Assembly (NCBI GenBank): GCA_025890175.1
Contig: JANPYM010000014.1
Coordinates: 1,511,829 to 1,575,828 of the forward strand
Direction of reading: 5' to 3'
DNA: 64,000 bases
Origin: Ciborinia camelliae
Lineage: Eukaryota > Ascomycota > Leotiomycetes > Helotiales > Sclerotiniaceae
A model generated the notes under the pieces. It was not told where the DNA came from. It did not search any database and worked only from the letters and a program-made list of their open reading frames with translations. Position 1 is the first letter of the stretch; each line of letters starts with the position of its first letter. Both the position numbers and the translations under genes were made by a program. Positions 24,533 through 34,637 of the stretch are shown piece after piece.

Positions 24533-27500
24533 CTATCCAATCACCCTCCCCAACCACCACAACCCGCCACCAATCAGCACATTACCACCCAAATGCATGC
24601 CCGCACTCCAAGCCATGGTATACAAAAACTTCGGGCTAAAAACCGTCCAAATAAAGAGATGCGTTCTCAGAACTGTACACGCCACCATCGTCGCCGTCAA
24701 ACTACTCGCGATGAATACAGTTAATAAGGTGATGTGATTCCCCCACACATTCTTCCTTTTCACATTATCTCTTTTCCAGTACTTCAAAAGCAAGAGGTTA
24801 CCAGCCGAGGTGAAATATAGAGGACCAGCCCAATTGGACATGAAAACCAAGAGGCCGACGGCGATAACGTTGTAGGAATCGACACCGTTGTAAGCAGATG
24901 AGAGATCAATTGAGGAAATTGCGTTTGAGTTTCCAAGAGCAAAGAAGGAGGCTTGTTGGAGAAGGAGAGTGGTGGTAGTTATTTCTATAAGGGAGAGATT
25001 GAGGGTCGAAAGGAGGGAAAATTGGAGTTCGAAGATTAGGATGAGAGGAATGTTTGTTGCGCGAGTTTGAGTGATTAGGAAGAGAATTAGGAGGTCATGG
25101 ATTGTTCGCATGGGGACTTAAGTTTTGTTAGTCACGAAGGAGCGTTGGGAGAGAGTAGTAGATGGAAGGCTCACCATTTATGCGTTTTGTGGGTGGGCCG
25201 AAACTAGATAATATGGTATATAGTAAGCAAGATGCAATACCGATAAATACCAATCTTGCTCGTATAACAAGCGGAATACCAGTATCACTATCTGCCATTG
25301 TCTTTGCTAGTCCTGCCAGAAGTTCGGGTGAATCTTCATTAGTAAAGGCGAGTTTAAATGTGATTGCCGCGGTTATCAAAAGTGTAGAAATTGCACCAGC
25401 AACGATTTGTGGGAAACGTGAGAATCCTCTGCTGGCAAGTGATTGAAGGTTCCAAAGATAGGTAGCTCCTACAAGTGTCCAGAGAGTTAAGCGGTGCTGG
25501 GAGAAGAATGTTCGAGCGATATCAGGATCGCCGGCAAATTTTTGGCCTGTTTGATTCCAGCGTCTAGTGATTCTTGTGGCAGCTAGAACGAAGATAGAGC
25601 TAATGATAAGCAACCAAAGTTCACGAGATTGACGGCGGATACTAGAAAATTGTTAGTATTGAACTGCAAGGTGATATAAGCTCATACCTCTTGACCGATA
25701 GGAGGAATAGCCATCCCGTACTTGTCCAGTACCAGAAATGCTGTTCCTCCTCAACATAACTAGTGGCAAACATCATGATTCCATACAACAGGGAAATAGC
25801 TAAAAGTGGAATGCTAGCCTTGAAATGATCCAATATGAATGGCCCGGCCGCCACTGCTGCCATGACTAGAGTTAGAGCAGCAAAACTTTGGCCAGTAATC
25901 AATTTTTTGACATCATAATCACTAGCGGTACCACTCATCAATTCTTGGGCTTCTTTCAACCACTGCAATTCTGTTAGGTTCTGAACGATGAATGTGAATG
26001 GATACCTACTTTTGTGACCGCCGTAAACCAGGCTTGACGATTTTTCTCGTTGGCTTCGAGGCCCGCTAAGTTTTGCGTGATGCTTCTCCATTGACATGCT
26101 AGGTCATCAACACCACTGGATAGTGCATGGCAGTTCTCGGAGGGGCCATCGTTTTCAAAAGAAGGGAATGTTGCGGTAACAACACTAAGAATCTGTTTTG
26201 CATTGCGCAGCAAGATTTGAATGCGATCATTTTCTTATATATGTATTAGCGAAGTGAAGTTGATCGAGGACTGAGATCACATACCATTGGGCCAAAATGG
26301 CAAGAAGTCATCAATGAAGGCCCCCAAATTATTTCTTGGCACGGGGAATCCAAGAAGAGCCCCAAGTGTAGGAGCAATATCAGACTGTTCAACAGTTTTA
26401 TAATATTGGAATTCCTCTTCGAATGGAGCAGGTGCTTCAAAACGCTGGCGTTCCCGTTCAAGGCCCTTGAGTTTTGGCGACATGAAAACAAGAGCTGGGG
26501 AGGTTTCTCCAGGAGCAGAACCGCCATGATTACCAGCATCGTTCATACCATGGTCACCACATAATACTAGTAGGGTTGATCTCAGGTAGTCTTTTGTTTC
26601 CATGTTTTCGTATATCAACCGAACAATACCATCCATCTCTTGCTGTTTGGGAATCATATTCGGACTAGTGAAGAAATTAGTGGCCATCCAGATACTTGTC
26701 AACCAGTCACTCTTACCTTCGGGGACCTGCTTTGTGGCCAATATGATCAAGTCCAAGATAGTGAAGAACCATAGTATTCCAATCATCCTTCATCAACTCT
26801 TCTGGAACATGTCTCGTCACATTGTTATCCACCTCAGTAAAATCCTAATAGAAATTGATATTTAGCTACATTCGTTCTATGTACAAGCTCATCCACTCGA
26901 CGACTGACCGAAACAAAAAAGCTTGAGGTTCCATCTGCCCTGTCGAATGTTTCTGGAAATAGCTTCAACCAAGTATCATCTCCATACATGACCATTTTCC
27001 CCTCTCCTTTTGCTTTCATTTGTGCTAGCCATGTATCTTGAGTAGCCAAAGATGAGGAAGTATCGGATTCGGCGAAGTTCAGAATCACGTCGAGAAAAGA
27101 AGGTATAGAGCCAGTCGTTATAGCCTTTATTCTAGGCATAGTAATGGTAGGGGATGTCGCATGAGCTGTGAATGGAAGTGCTGCGCCATTGGAAATGAGA
27201 CTATGGAAAGAGTTAGTATAGTAAAAACAAGTTAGCAGACGTGCGATTGACCTTTGAGTAAACTGAAATCCTGAATTGTTTGAGTATACAAAGTCGCTGT
27301 CAAGGTTAGCTTCTATCCCAACTTTTCTTCGAGGCCCTCTACCTTCTCAGCGCATCAACAACCATGAAGATGATCTTATCGAACGGAGCTTCAGGAGGAG
27401 CTCCATAATCCAGAGAATCATATTGTGCTAATCCGGAGAGAAATGGCTTATAAGGAAAGAAGCCACTAGCAAATATTAATATAGCAATTGGAATGAGAAC

Positions 27501-27542
27501 ATTTGCTCCCACGAGCAAAGAGTTTCGTATCCTGGAGGTCAT
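24533..27542 (-). CDS. LAS21: GPI ethanolamine phosphate transferase 2 (Las21/Gpi7)
   Basis: ER membrane enzyme that adds ethanolamine phosphate to the second mannose of the GPI anchor. Nine exons (27343-27542, 27252-27296, 26909-27200, 26717-26844, 26285-26664, 26010-26233, 25688-25962, 25175-25641, 24533-25116) with introns of 46-64 nt give 864 aa, and all phases close. After a signal-anchor helix (residues 10-29) comes the alkaline-phosphatase-like luminal domain. It has the metal-site region FMVVDALRSDF near 60-70, TSPTITMPR near 97 (candidate nucleophile Thr), GDDTW near 155, HYLGLDHIGHK near 210 and GDHGMNDAGNHGG near 260. The C-terminal half has about ten hydrophobic helices. Length fits the family (about 830-900 aa). 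The third exon boundary restores SSFFVSDFTEVDNN, a good check of the model. It runs tail-to-tail with RMP1, 310 bp apart. Confidence 0.93.
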
Positions 27543-28103
27543 TTTGTGACTTTTATTCTCAACTTATCAATCGCTTCCTTGGAATCAAATCAACGCAATG
27601 TTAGCTTGAGAATAAAACAATCATGTAGGTCGAATTATTCTCTGCCATTTGCATTCATCTGAAGAATATACTTATTAATAAGGTTCGTCGTATAGAGAGA
27701 AGCTTATGTGTTAGTTGAGCGCGTTTTTGGCTTTCGTTCTGGATAAGAAATCCTTATCGGTCAACGGCATGGATCGATGGGATGGGATATTTTATATTTT
27801 TGTGCAAAGCATATTTGAGGGGAAAAGGTCTTCCTTCTATCAATCGAGGCCGACAGGAAGGTTGCAAGCAACTCTCAAATTCTTGATATATTCTAGTTAT
27901 GTGAAATTCTTCGAACTACCTACTAGGTAGGTATCTTGGTAGGTACTCCTCGTTTTCTGTCCTAGAAGATGTAATATAACCTTCACCATGAACTCCATAA
28001 CCCCAAAACCAGATAGTCCGATGCGCCTATAAATTACCATTTATTTTCGACCTTCACTCTACCTTCACTCAATCCTCACCATCTTGCTTCTTCTCAATTC
28101 TTT
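27543..28103. other. intergenic region between LAS21 and the DUF2423 gene
   Basis: No gene seen. Part is the LAS21 promoter (upstream is higher coordinates) and part is the 3' UTR of the DUF2423 gene. CTAC/GTAG tetranucleotides occur near 27917-27945. A 71-codon open frame at 27715 has no recognisable features. Confidence 0.5.
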
Positions 28104-28626
28104 TTAATAGATCTTTTGCTTTCCGCCTCCTCCTACTTTCTTTCCTTTCTTGTATGTGACGAAAGTCATGGATGATTTGCGACTGCTAACTTTTCTCTTC
28201 GAAATACGATTCTTTGACTTTGAGCCAACCTTGCTGATAGCATCTACCTCCATTTCTGCGGATTCATATGTTAGTCAAAGATTCGAGTAGGCGCTAGATA
28301 TAGAGATCCTAAAATACCTTCGGATGGCTTTACTTCGATTGCGGGAGCGGCATTGTTCGAAGTATCATTTGCGGATGCTGGATAGAATATTAGAGAACAA
28401 TTTCCCTCAAACGAAGAATCCATTCCATACCCTCTTCGCCATCCTTTCCTTCTTTTGCTTCCATGTTTACATCTTCAATCTTGGCTTCTGGCTTTGGTTG
28501 TGAGATCAACTCCATAAGTTTCGCATGCATTCTCTCTGCTCGTGCAGTCTCGACTGGACCAAAGACCTTCTTCTTTAAGGCGGCATTATTTGCCTTGTTA
28601 GAACTTGATCGCGCACCCTTAGCCAT
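28104..28626 (-). CDS. small basic nucleolar-type protein, DUF2423 (LLPH/YBL028C family)
   Basis: A 135-aa protein from three exons, 28431-28626, 28318-28377 and 28104-28255, with introns of 53 and 62 nt. The N terminus MAKGARSSSNKANNAALKKK, followed by VFGPVETARAERMHAKLMEL, is the DUF2423 signature shared with yeast YBL028C and human LLPH, which are linked to ribosome-associated or nucleolar functions. The middle is acidic (KIEDVNMEAKEGKDGEEG). The last exon is strongly basic (SKRKVSSRKSSMTFVTYKKG), again fitting a nucleolar protein. All three exons are needed; the unspliced first exon reads into a non-conserved tail and stop at 28390. The gene is divergent from the SUMO ligase gene, with about 540 bp between starts. 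Confidence 0.82.
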
Positions 28627-29170
28627 TGTGAGAATTGATTTTAGTGATAAATTATGACCAAAAGATGAATTGTGGGAAATTGTAGAAAATTGTAGAAATT
28701 GTAAAAAAAATTGATGTAAACTTCTGGAAAATGCGCAACAATGATTTTGATAGATTTCCGTCCACACTCAATTGATCAATCTTTTATCTTAGCGGCGAAT
28801 CAAAAATAAATTTATTCGGTCGGTCCAAAAGTTCATTATCCACCGCCTACCCCATTTGAATTTCGTGAACTTCCATTTCATTCATACATACAACCCAGCC
28901 AGTACAAGTAGTGACTCGGAGTACCTAGGTAAAACAAATTCACAATTCATTTTATTTCAAATCACAAGAGACCAAAAGCAAAGCAAAGCAAAGAGAAAAG
29001 TGTAAGAAAAACAAAGGCCATTTTGTTACTGTCATCATTACTATCGTAAGGAATATCTGATCATTCCCTTACCCTTTACTCATTTCATGAGTTCAGTTCA
29101 CCATTCCATTCTAAGACTTGCCAAATTTGAAGCTGATTGATTAACTTTGTCTAGCATCCAAGGATAGGAA
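28627..29170. promoter_or_regulatory. bidirectional promoter region, DUF2423 gene and SUMO ligase gene
   Basis: The 544-bp region between divergent start codons is A/T-rich, with AAAGCAAAGCAAAGC-type short repeats near 28975-28995. No gene is seen. Promoter role is inferred from the divergent arrangement. Confidence 0.4.
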
Positions 29171-31163
29171 ATGGCCTCGATGGGGGGTGGCGGTTTCCTC
29201 GATCCAGAACCATTCGTACGAAAGGTGAAGAATGGTGGATTTCTGAACCAAACACTGAAGAACATATGCGCCGCGGAGCAGATGAAATTTACCGGTGTCA
29301 AGGCAGAACTACAGAATCGAATTATTGAGAGTATGTCGTTCCCATCACTCATTCGTGCAGCCTCATGCTGCCGGCGCCGCGATTATACGATGAATCGCAA
29401 TAAGAAAGATCAAAGCTAATGTTTCATTCACTATACAGGAATTAGATTCTATGCGAATACTCAGGACGACCCCAAATTCCACCGGTTAGGACGAATTATA
29501 GAACATCCAGAGACAGCTCTAATGCCACCGCACACATATCAAGGTTCAGCTTCACCAGCTGCGACTTCGATACCCAACGGTGCAGCGAATTACAATACAC
29601 CTGGGGCAGCTATGCAGTCATATAACAGGCCGAATGGGTATGGTATGAGTATGTGAGCCCTTGGTGATAGGATTTATGCGCCCGATCTAATTATTCTTAG
29701 AGATTGATTTCAAACCAAGTCCATTTTACACTCTCATCGAACAGATTGGAGATATCAAAACTTGTGAAGGTTGGCATTTTGTCTGAAGGTTTCGCTTCTC
29801 GTGCTAATCACAGTTGACTAGCCATGACGCAACATCGTCACACCGTTAACATTCCAGTTAAGGTCCAGACACATCCTACATTGTCAAGAGTCCTAAACGA
29901 CCCAACATTGAAGATAATGATATTCTGCGCGAGTGAGGGTAATGGGAGACAAGATATCGCTTTCCCTCATCAATCTGAAATCAAAGTGAACGGAGGGGAT
30001 GTCAAAGCAAATCTACGAGGATTGAAAAACAAACCTGGATCAACTCGACCCGTGGATATCACCAAGGAACTGAGGTTGAAAGTTCCTGGATATCAAAACA
30101 CTGTCGAGATGACCTATGCGTTGACTACAAAGGCAGGTCTTAATGGAAATTTTGTCGCGTCTGAGGTTAATATGCACCATTTATGATCCTACCATGTACT
30201 TCTCTGGGATTTACAATGTGTTATTGACATCCGCACCGTGGGATTGAAATGCTAACAACATTTGTAGAAATTCTACCTGGTCTTATGGGTTGTCAAGACC
30301 GTCGCTGTTACCGACTTGGTTGAGAAATTGGAAGGTGGCAAGAAAATTACCAAGGAGTCAGTGGTCAACGATAGTAAGATGTCATCCTCTTGATATTTCG
30401 TGTTACGGTCCTAATTTTCTACAAGTGATCAATAAATCACGAGATGCCGATATTGTAGCCACTGCGTCGGTTCTATCGCTGAAGTGTCCATTGTCAACTT
30501 TAAGGATTGATTTGCCATGCCGATCGATATCGTGTAGGCATAACCAATGTTTCGATGCTACTTCATACCTTCAGCTACAAGAACAAGGTCCAACTTGGCT
30601 GTGTCCAATATGCAACAATTCTGCTCCTTTTGAGACATTGGTTGTTGATGAGTAAGTACAGTATCGTTTTGTGCGCGGTATCAACTTGCTGACATATTTC
30701 AAGATATGTAAAGAACATATTAAAAAGTACGTCAAGATCCGTTGATCAAGTCACAGTAGAACCAGAAGGACAATGGAAGCTCTACAACAAACCAGACCCC
30801 ACATCATCACGACCGGGTGTTGCTTCAAGCGATTTCTCCGACGATGACGATGACTTGATCGAACTCTCCCCAGATGGAGGAAAACTTAGCACATCAATTA
30901 CCAAAACTGAAATCTCAAATGGCAATGGAACTCAAGCACCAAGTGCTCGCGACTCCTTATCAGCAGCACCATCTAATCGATCCAACCCAACCGGATCATT
31001 AACAGGTAGTAAGAGACCGATTACTGAGATTATCGATTTAACAAGTAGTGGTGATGAAGAAGAACCACCTGCGAAACATCCAGCCAAAAGACAATTCAAT
31101 CCCGGATCTTCTAGTCTGAATGATGCAGCTCCTTCTTTTAGACCGACTTTCCAAAATCGCTAA
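29171..31163 (+). CDS. Siz/PIAS-type SUMO E3 ligase (Pli1-like)
   Basis: Nuclear E3 ligase that transfers SUMO from Ubc9 to substrates. Seven exons (29171-29330, 29439-29648, 29701-29769, 29822-30132, 30268-30373, 30426-30651, 30704-31163) give 513 aa. Residues 20-60 resemble a SAP domain (LKNICAAEQMKFTGVKAELQ). A PINIT domain covers about 125-280 (FKPSPFYTLIEQIG; MTQHRHTVNI; KFYLVLWVV). The SP-RING is at about 300-360: CPLS, then SCRHNQCFDATSYL and WLCPICNN, giving the zinc ligands. The tail holds two SUMO-interaction-like motifs, DDLIELSPD near 411 and EIIDLTSSGDEEE near 468, the latter followed by acidic residues. The fourth intron appears to start with GC (AAG|GCAGGT), a rare GC-AG intron; a GT alternative at 30174 keeps frame but inserts non-conserved residues. 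The third donor, GTTGGC, is also weak. Confidence 0.88.
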
Positions 31164-32324
31164 TTGAAAAATCAGAATAGCTACCCATCATGACCTTGTA
31201 TCTAAAATTGAGTCATTCTTGAAAGATGATCAGCCTCAATGGTTTCTTTTCGAATTTGTGCTACCTAGCTGCCAAGTTGGTTGTACGATATTTCTTTTCT
31301 TTTCGCGAACAGGGGTGGGATGACACGAGATGGGCTGGGCGTTTGGGACTTATGATATCACCGTGTGAATTAAATTTACTTTGGTCTGATCCTAATTGGG
31401 ATGGGCAGGACCGGTCGGAAATGATTGACTTCATAAGCAAGGAAGGGGAGGGAAGGTTATTAAATGCAATGAAGGAAATGGAGTTTTTGTGATAGGATGG
31501 CTTTTGGAAGATGGAGATGAGCATCTAATATTGCAGTTTACTGATTTCTGGTTGCTAATTGGCTAATTAGTTTCTCTCCTGGAATATGACATGTTAGCTA
31601 TAGGCTGTGAGTTATGAGCTAGAGAAAAGGGATTGCTTATCTGCATATCTTCTAGGGATGCAGGGCAATCAATAAACAAATATTTTTCAGAAGAGATGAT
31701 TTTAAATGAATGGATGTTGCTGTGATTTGACAATGCGTAATGCTGGATTCAATACAGAGTCTGGATCAGTCTTGAACTTCGAAGTCTAAGCTTAAGTGGT
31801 AGTACCACATTATTGCTGGCGCTCTCAAACTTAAGTCATGTACGTCTTTACGTCTAGATGATTGAGGAAGAGGATCAGAATTACTGTTTTTGATGAGATG
31901 AATAATTTACTATGTATGGTGGGACGGGATCCGATTTGACGGAATGATCTCTTCTATCCCCAGACAAAATCAAACAAACTCAAACATTGAAGAACCTCTG
32001 GAGGTGATAATCTCACAACAACACATTATCGCCAGCACTTCTCGAAATTTTGAAAGCTAGATTCTAGTTTGGTGGTAGTGCCACGCTATATTAGACTATA
32101 AACGGAACTTTCGCTTCGTAGTTCATGGAGGGTTTGGTGCAATCACACTTTTTATTTTCATATCTGGCAAAAGAAAAAAAGAATATTCCTCATCCAACTT
32201 TTTATCACGATCCAAAATTGACATTCTCATTTTCGGGTGCCAAATAAGAGATTCATATATATGAACGAACGAACGACGAACGAAATCAACGAATAAACCA
32301 ACCCAATCAACCGAATCTACGAAA
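31164..32324. other. intergenic region downstream of the SUMO ligase
   Basis: No gene I can support. The open frame 31226-31492 (88 codons) lies in the probable 3' UTR and resembles nothing known. A GAACGAACGAACGACGAACG repeat occurs near 32263-32285, shortly before the next small ORF. Confidence 0.45.
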
Positions 32325-32657
32325 ATGCGTTTCAACCCCATCCGTTCTCTTCAAGGACATCCATGTCGCACCCTCCCTCACGCAAGTCCTCGCATAATCC
32401 AGCCCCGCCATCTCCGCGATCCCTCCCCCACAGTTTCTACAATGTTAAATCGATGGTGGTCGAACAAAAGCAAGGTCGAGAGAAGAGTTTTCGCAGTGAA
32501 AAGGGTACCGTTCTACCTGGCGGTTGGAGGGTTAATTGGAGTGGTGGTTAATCAGAAGTGGAGAGATGTGTTGTTGAGAAGGGGGAAGGGAGGAGAGGGA
32601 GAGGGGGGAGAGGGGGGATATAGTGCCGACGCCATGATGATGGAATCACGAGGTTGA
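32325..32657 (+). CDS. hypothetical small basic protein with one hydrophobic helix
   Basis: An uninterrupted 110-codon frame with a good start context (GAAAATGCG). I do not recognise the family. Residues 1-45 are Arg/Pro/His-rich and poor in acidic residues, reminiscent of a mitochondrial presequence. A WWSNKSKVERRVFAVKR segment precedes a hydrophobic stretch (VPFYLAVGGLIGVVVN, about 62-77), and the tail is Gly/Glu-rich low complexity. The central part is the most protein-like. A small mitochondrial inner-membrane protein is one possibility, but this is inference and the ORF could be fortuitous. Confidence 0.35.
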   Translation: MRFNPIRSLQGHPCRTLPHASPRIIQPRHLRDPSPTVSTMLNRWWSNKSKVERRVFAVKRVPFYLAVGGLIGVVVNQKWRDVLLRRGKGGEGEGGEGGYSADAMMMESRG

Positions 32658-33799
32658 ATTTATTGTTGGATATCATATTTTGATTCTAGGACCTCATTCG
32701 TCTTAATATCCAAGGTCTACCACCGGAATTTCCGGGAGTGAAGAAGGATCTATATACCTACCACCCACCACCTCCTACCACCTCCCGCCAAAAAATAAAA
32801 CGAAATAATAATATGGGACAAAAGAACCAGTCGGACTATCAGCAATTTACAAAATAAAGATGCCCAGTTTTCATCGGGGAGTTTTCCATGTTTGCCCTGA
32901 GACCAGACTCTCAGAGCTTAGTGTCGGCACTGAGTAAGAAAATTCTCCGGGAGATCTTTTTAACTTTATCGTTATCTTCGAATACAACCTTACGAATGTA
33001 TATTTGATCGACTGCGGGATACTATTACGTCTTTTGTCGCATCAAGAACTCGTTTTGTTTGAACTGGTTTCGCCGAACCGAATCTCATTCGAATCTTAAC
33101 CGAACCTCATACCAATCTCAACCTCAACCTCTCGAACCGAACCCTCAACATGCCACTCATAACTCAAAGCAAAACTCAAAGCATTGCCCGCCCCTCCTCC
33201 AACCTCCAACGCGCCCTCAAAGCCAGTATCCTCCTCGAAAAATTTCACCTCTCGCGTCTAACCCCTCACACTCACACTCACACTCAGACTCAGATTCATC
33301 TCGCCAATCGCAAACTTCAATCTCGTCGCTAACACTAACACCTGATGGTTTATGTTAGCTATGGTGGTGGGTGAAGATTAGTTAGGCTGGAGAGGAAGAG
33401 GGAGAGGAAGAGGAAGAGGAAGAGGAATCTTTTGTGTGCGTGGTCTTTTCTTTGGGGGGGGGGTGTGCATTTGAGGAGGACGGGAGGTGGGGCAGGTGGG
33501 TGATGAGAGGGATTAGGTGGATTAAAGGGATTAGGTGGATTAAAGAAATAGAAAGATTGAAAAGAAGGGTGAAGGGAATGATCTTGATCGATTCCATTTA
33601 TAAAAATTTTCCTTCCAAGCAAGTAACGATTGATTTTACATAGAACTCGAACGTATAAGTAAGTATTCGAGAGCAGGAACTACTGCTCTCTACGCTCTCT
33701 CTCTCTCTATATATATAACATCATCATCATAAAATACCATATTATATTATAATTTTTCATTTCCTATACATACTATCGAGACCTGATAATCATATGATA

Positions 33800-34026
33800 T
33801 GATATCGTATGGTATGGTACAGCAAACGCACAAGCGTATATAGGTACCTAGTTTATGGAAAGCTAGCGTATACACTAGCGGCGCATATATACGTATCTAC
33901 GTATAACTCTATTTAGTTATTGTATAGTTTAGAAAATAAGGGGAAATACAACATGATACGATACGATACGATACTATCTATACTATGAATAAGTATAGTA
34001 TAGTACTATTCCGTCTTCGCTTCCCC
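33800..34026 (-). repeat. dispersed repeat family, copy A
   Basis: Read on the minus strand it runs GCGAAGACGGA, ACTATACTATAC, TTTTCTAAACTAT, TATATATGCG, CGCTAGTG, ACGCTAGCT and TTGCTGTACCATA, in the same order as the copies at 55.65-56.19 kb and 60.63-60.81 kb. Its closest match is the 60.7-kb copy. No open frame is present; the CGCTAGCG-type palindromes are the most conserved part. Boundaries are approximate. Confidence 0.6.
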
Positions 34027-34277
34027 TACCATGGTGATACCAAGTGCATTACAAAATAGGTAGGTAAATTTCATTTATTTCTTCTCCGCACAGCTTATCA
34101 TACCTTACCTTCCTTACCTTACCACACCACACCACAGCACACCTCACACCTTCCTTACCACAGCATATCACAGCACAATACAACATATCATCAAAATACC
34201 AGCTAAACGAAAAGAAAAATAAAATCCTATTCAAAGATATAAAAAATATCAAAAAGAAACCCCGCCAAATGAGAAGG

Positions 34278-34310
<33 letters not shown>

Positions 34311-34320
34311 NNNNNNNNNN

Positions 34321-34351
<31 letters not shown>
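34278..34351. other. poly-A run interrupted by a 10-N gap
   Basis: 33 A, then 10 N (34311-34320), then 31 A, with unique sequence on both sides. The gap lies within what was probably one long A homopolymer that the assembler could not size. The reading frame of Lys/Phe repeats across it is an artefact. Confidence 0.97.
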
Positions 34352-34353
<2 letters not shown>

Positions 34354-34637
34354 ATGCCATTCCCAACAGCCCATCAATTCATTCCATCACATGTCCATCA
34401 TCATCTTACATCCACAGACCTCTTCATGTTTTAAAGAAAGTCAATCCTGATCCTCCGGACATAACATACCGAGTACGCCAATCATCGCCTCGCCTGTCCT
34501 AGCCTTGCCTTGGGCATAGTATAGCAGAGCTTTGGAAAAACACTGCATCTTTTTTCTGTGCCTATCGTTTCAAAAAAAATCAATAATTTTCATTTTCTTA
34601 CTTTCGTTCCTTTCCAGGAGTTCTCTTCAACAATCTA

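Larger units (their letters stand above)
32658..34637. other. intergenic region with microsatellites, assembly gap and dispersed repeat
   Basis: No confident gene. Two overlapping open frames at 33059-33358 and 33150-33332 (60 codons, MPLITQSKTQ...) are Thr/His/Ser repeats derived from a CACTCACACTCACACTCAGA tract and are probably not genes. Also present are AGGAAG and GGATTAGGTGGATTAAA runs (33390-33560), a (TC)n(TA)n tract near 33695-33718, the dispersed repeat copy at 33800-34026 and the poly-A/N gap. Confidence 0.5.

Noticed and set aside
29770..29821. Alternative donor TT|GTGAAG for the third intron of the SUMO ligase
   Set aside because: It would drop the residues before MTQHRHTV; the GTTGGC donor keeps CEAMTQHR, which fits the family better, though it is weak and RNA could overturn this.
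33059..33358. Ser/His/Asp-rich small protein
   Set aside because: Most of the frame comes from a CTCACACTCACACTCAGACT repeat, and two overlapping frames look equally good.
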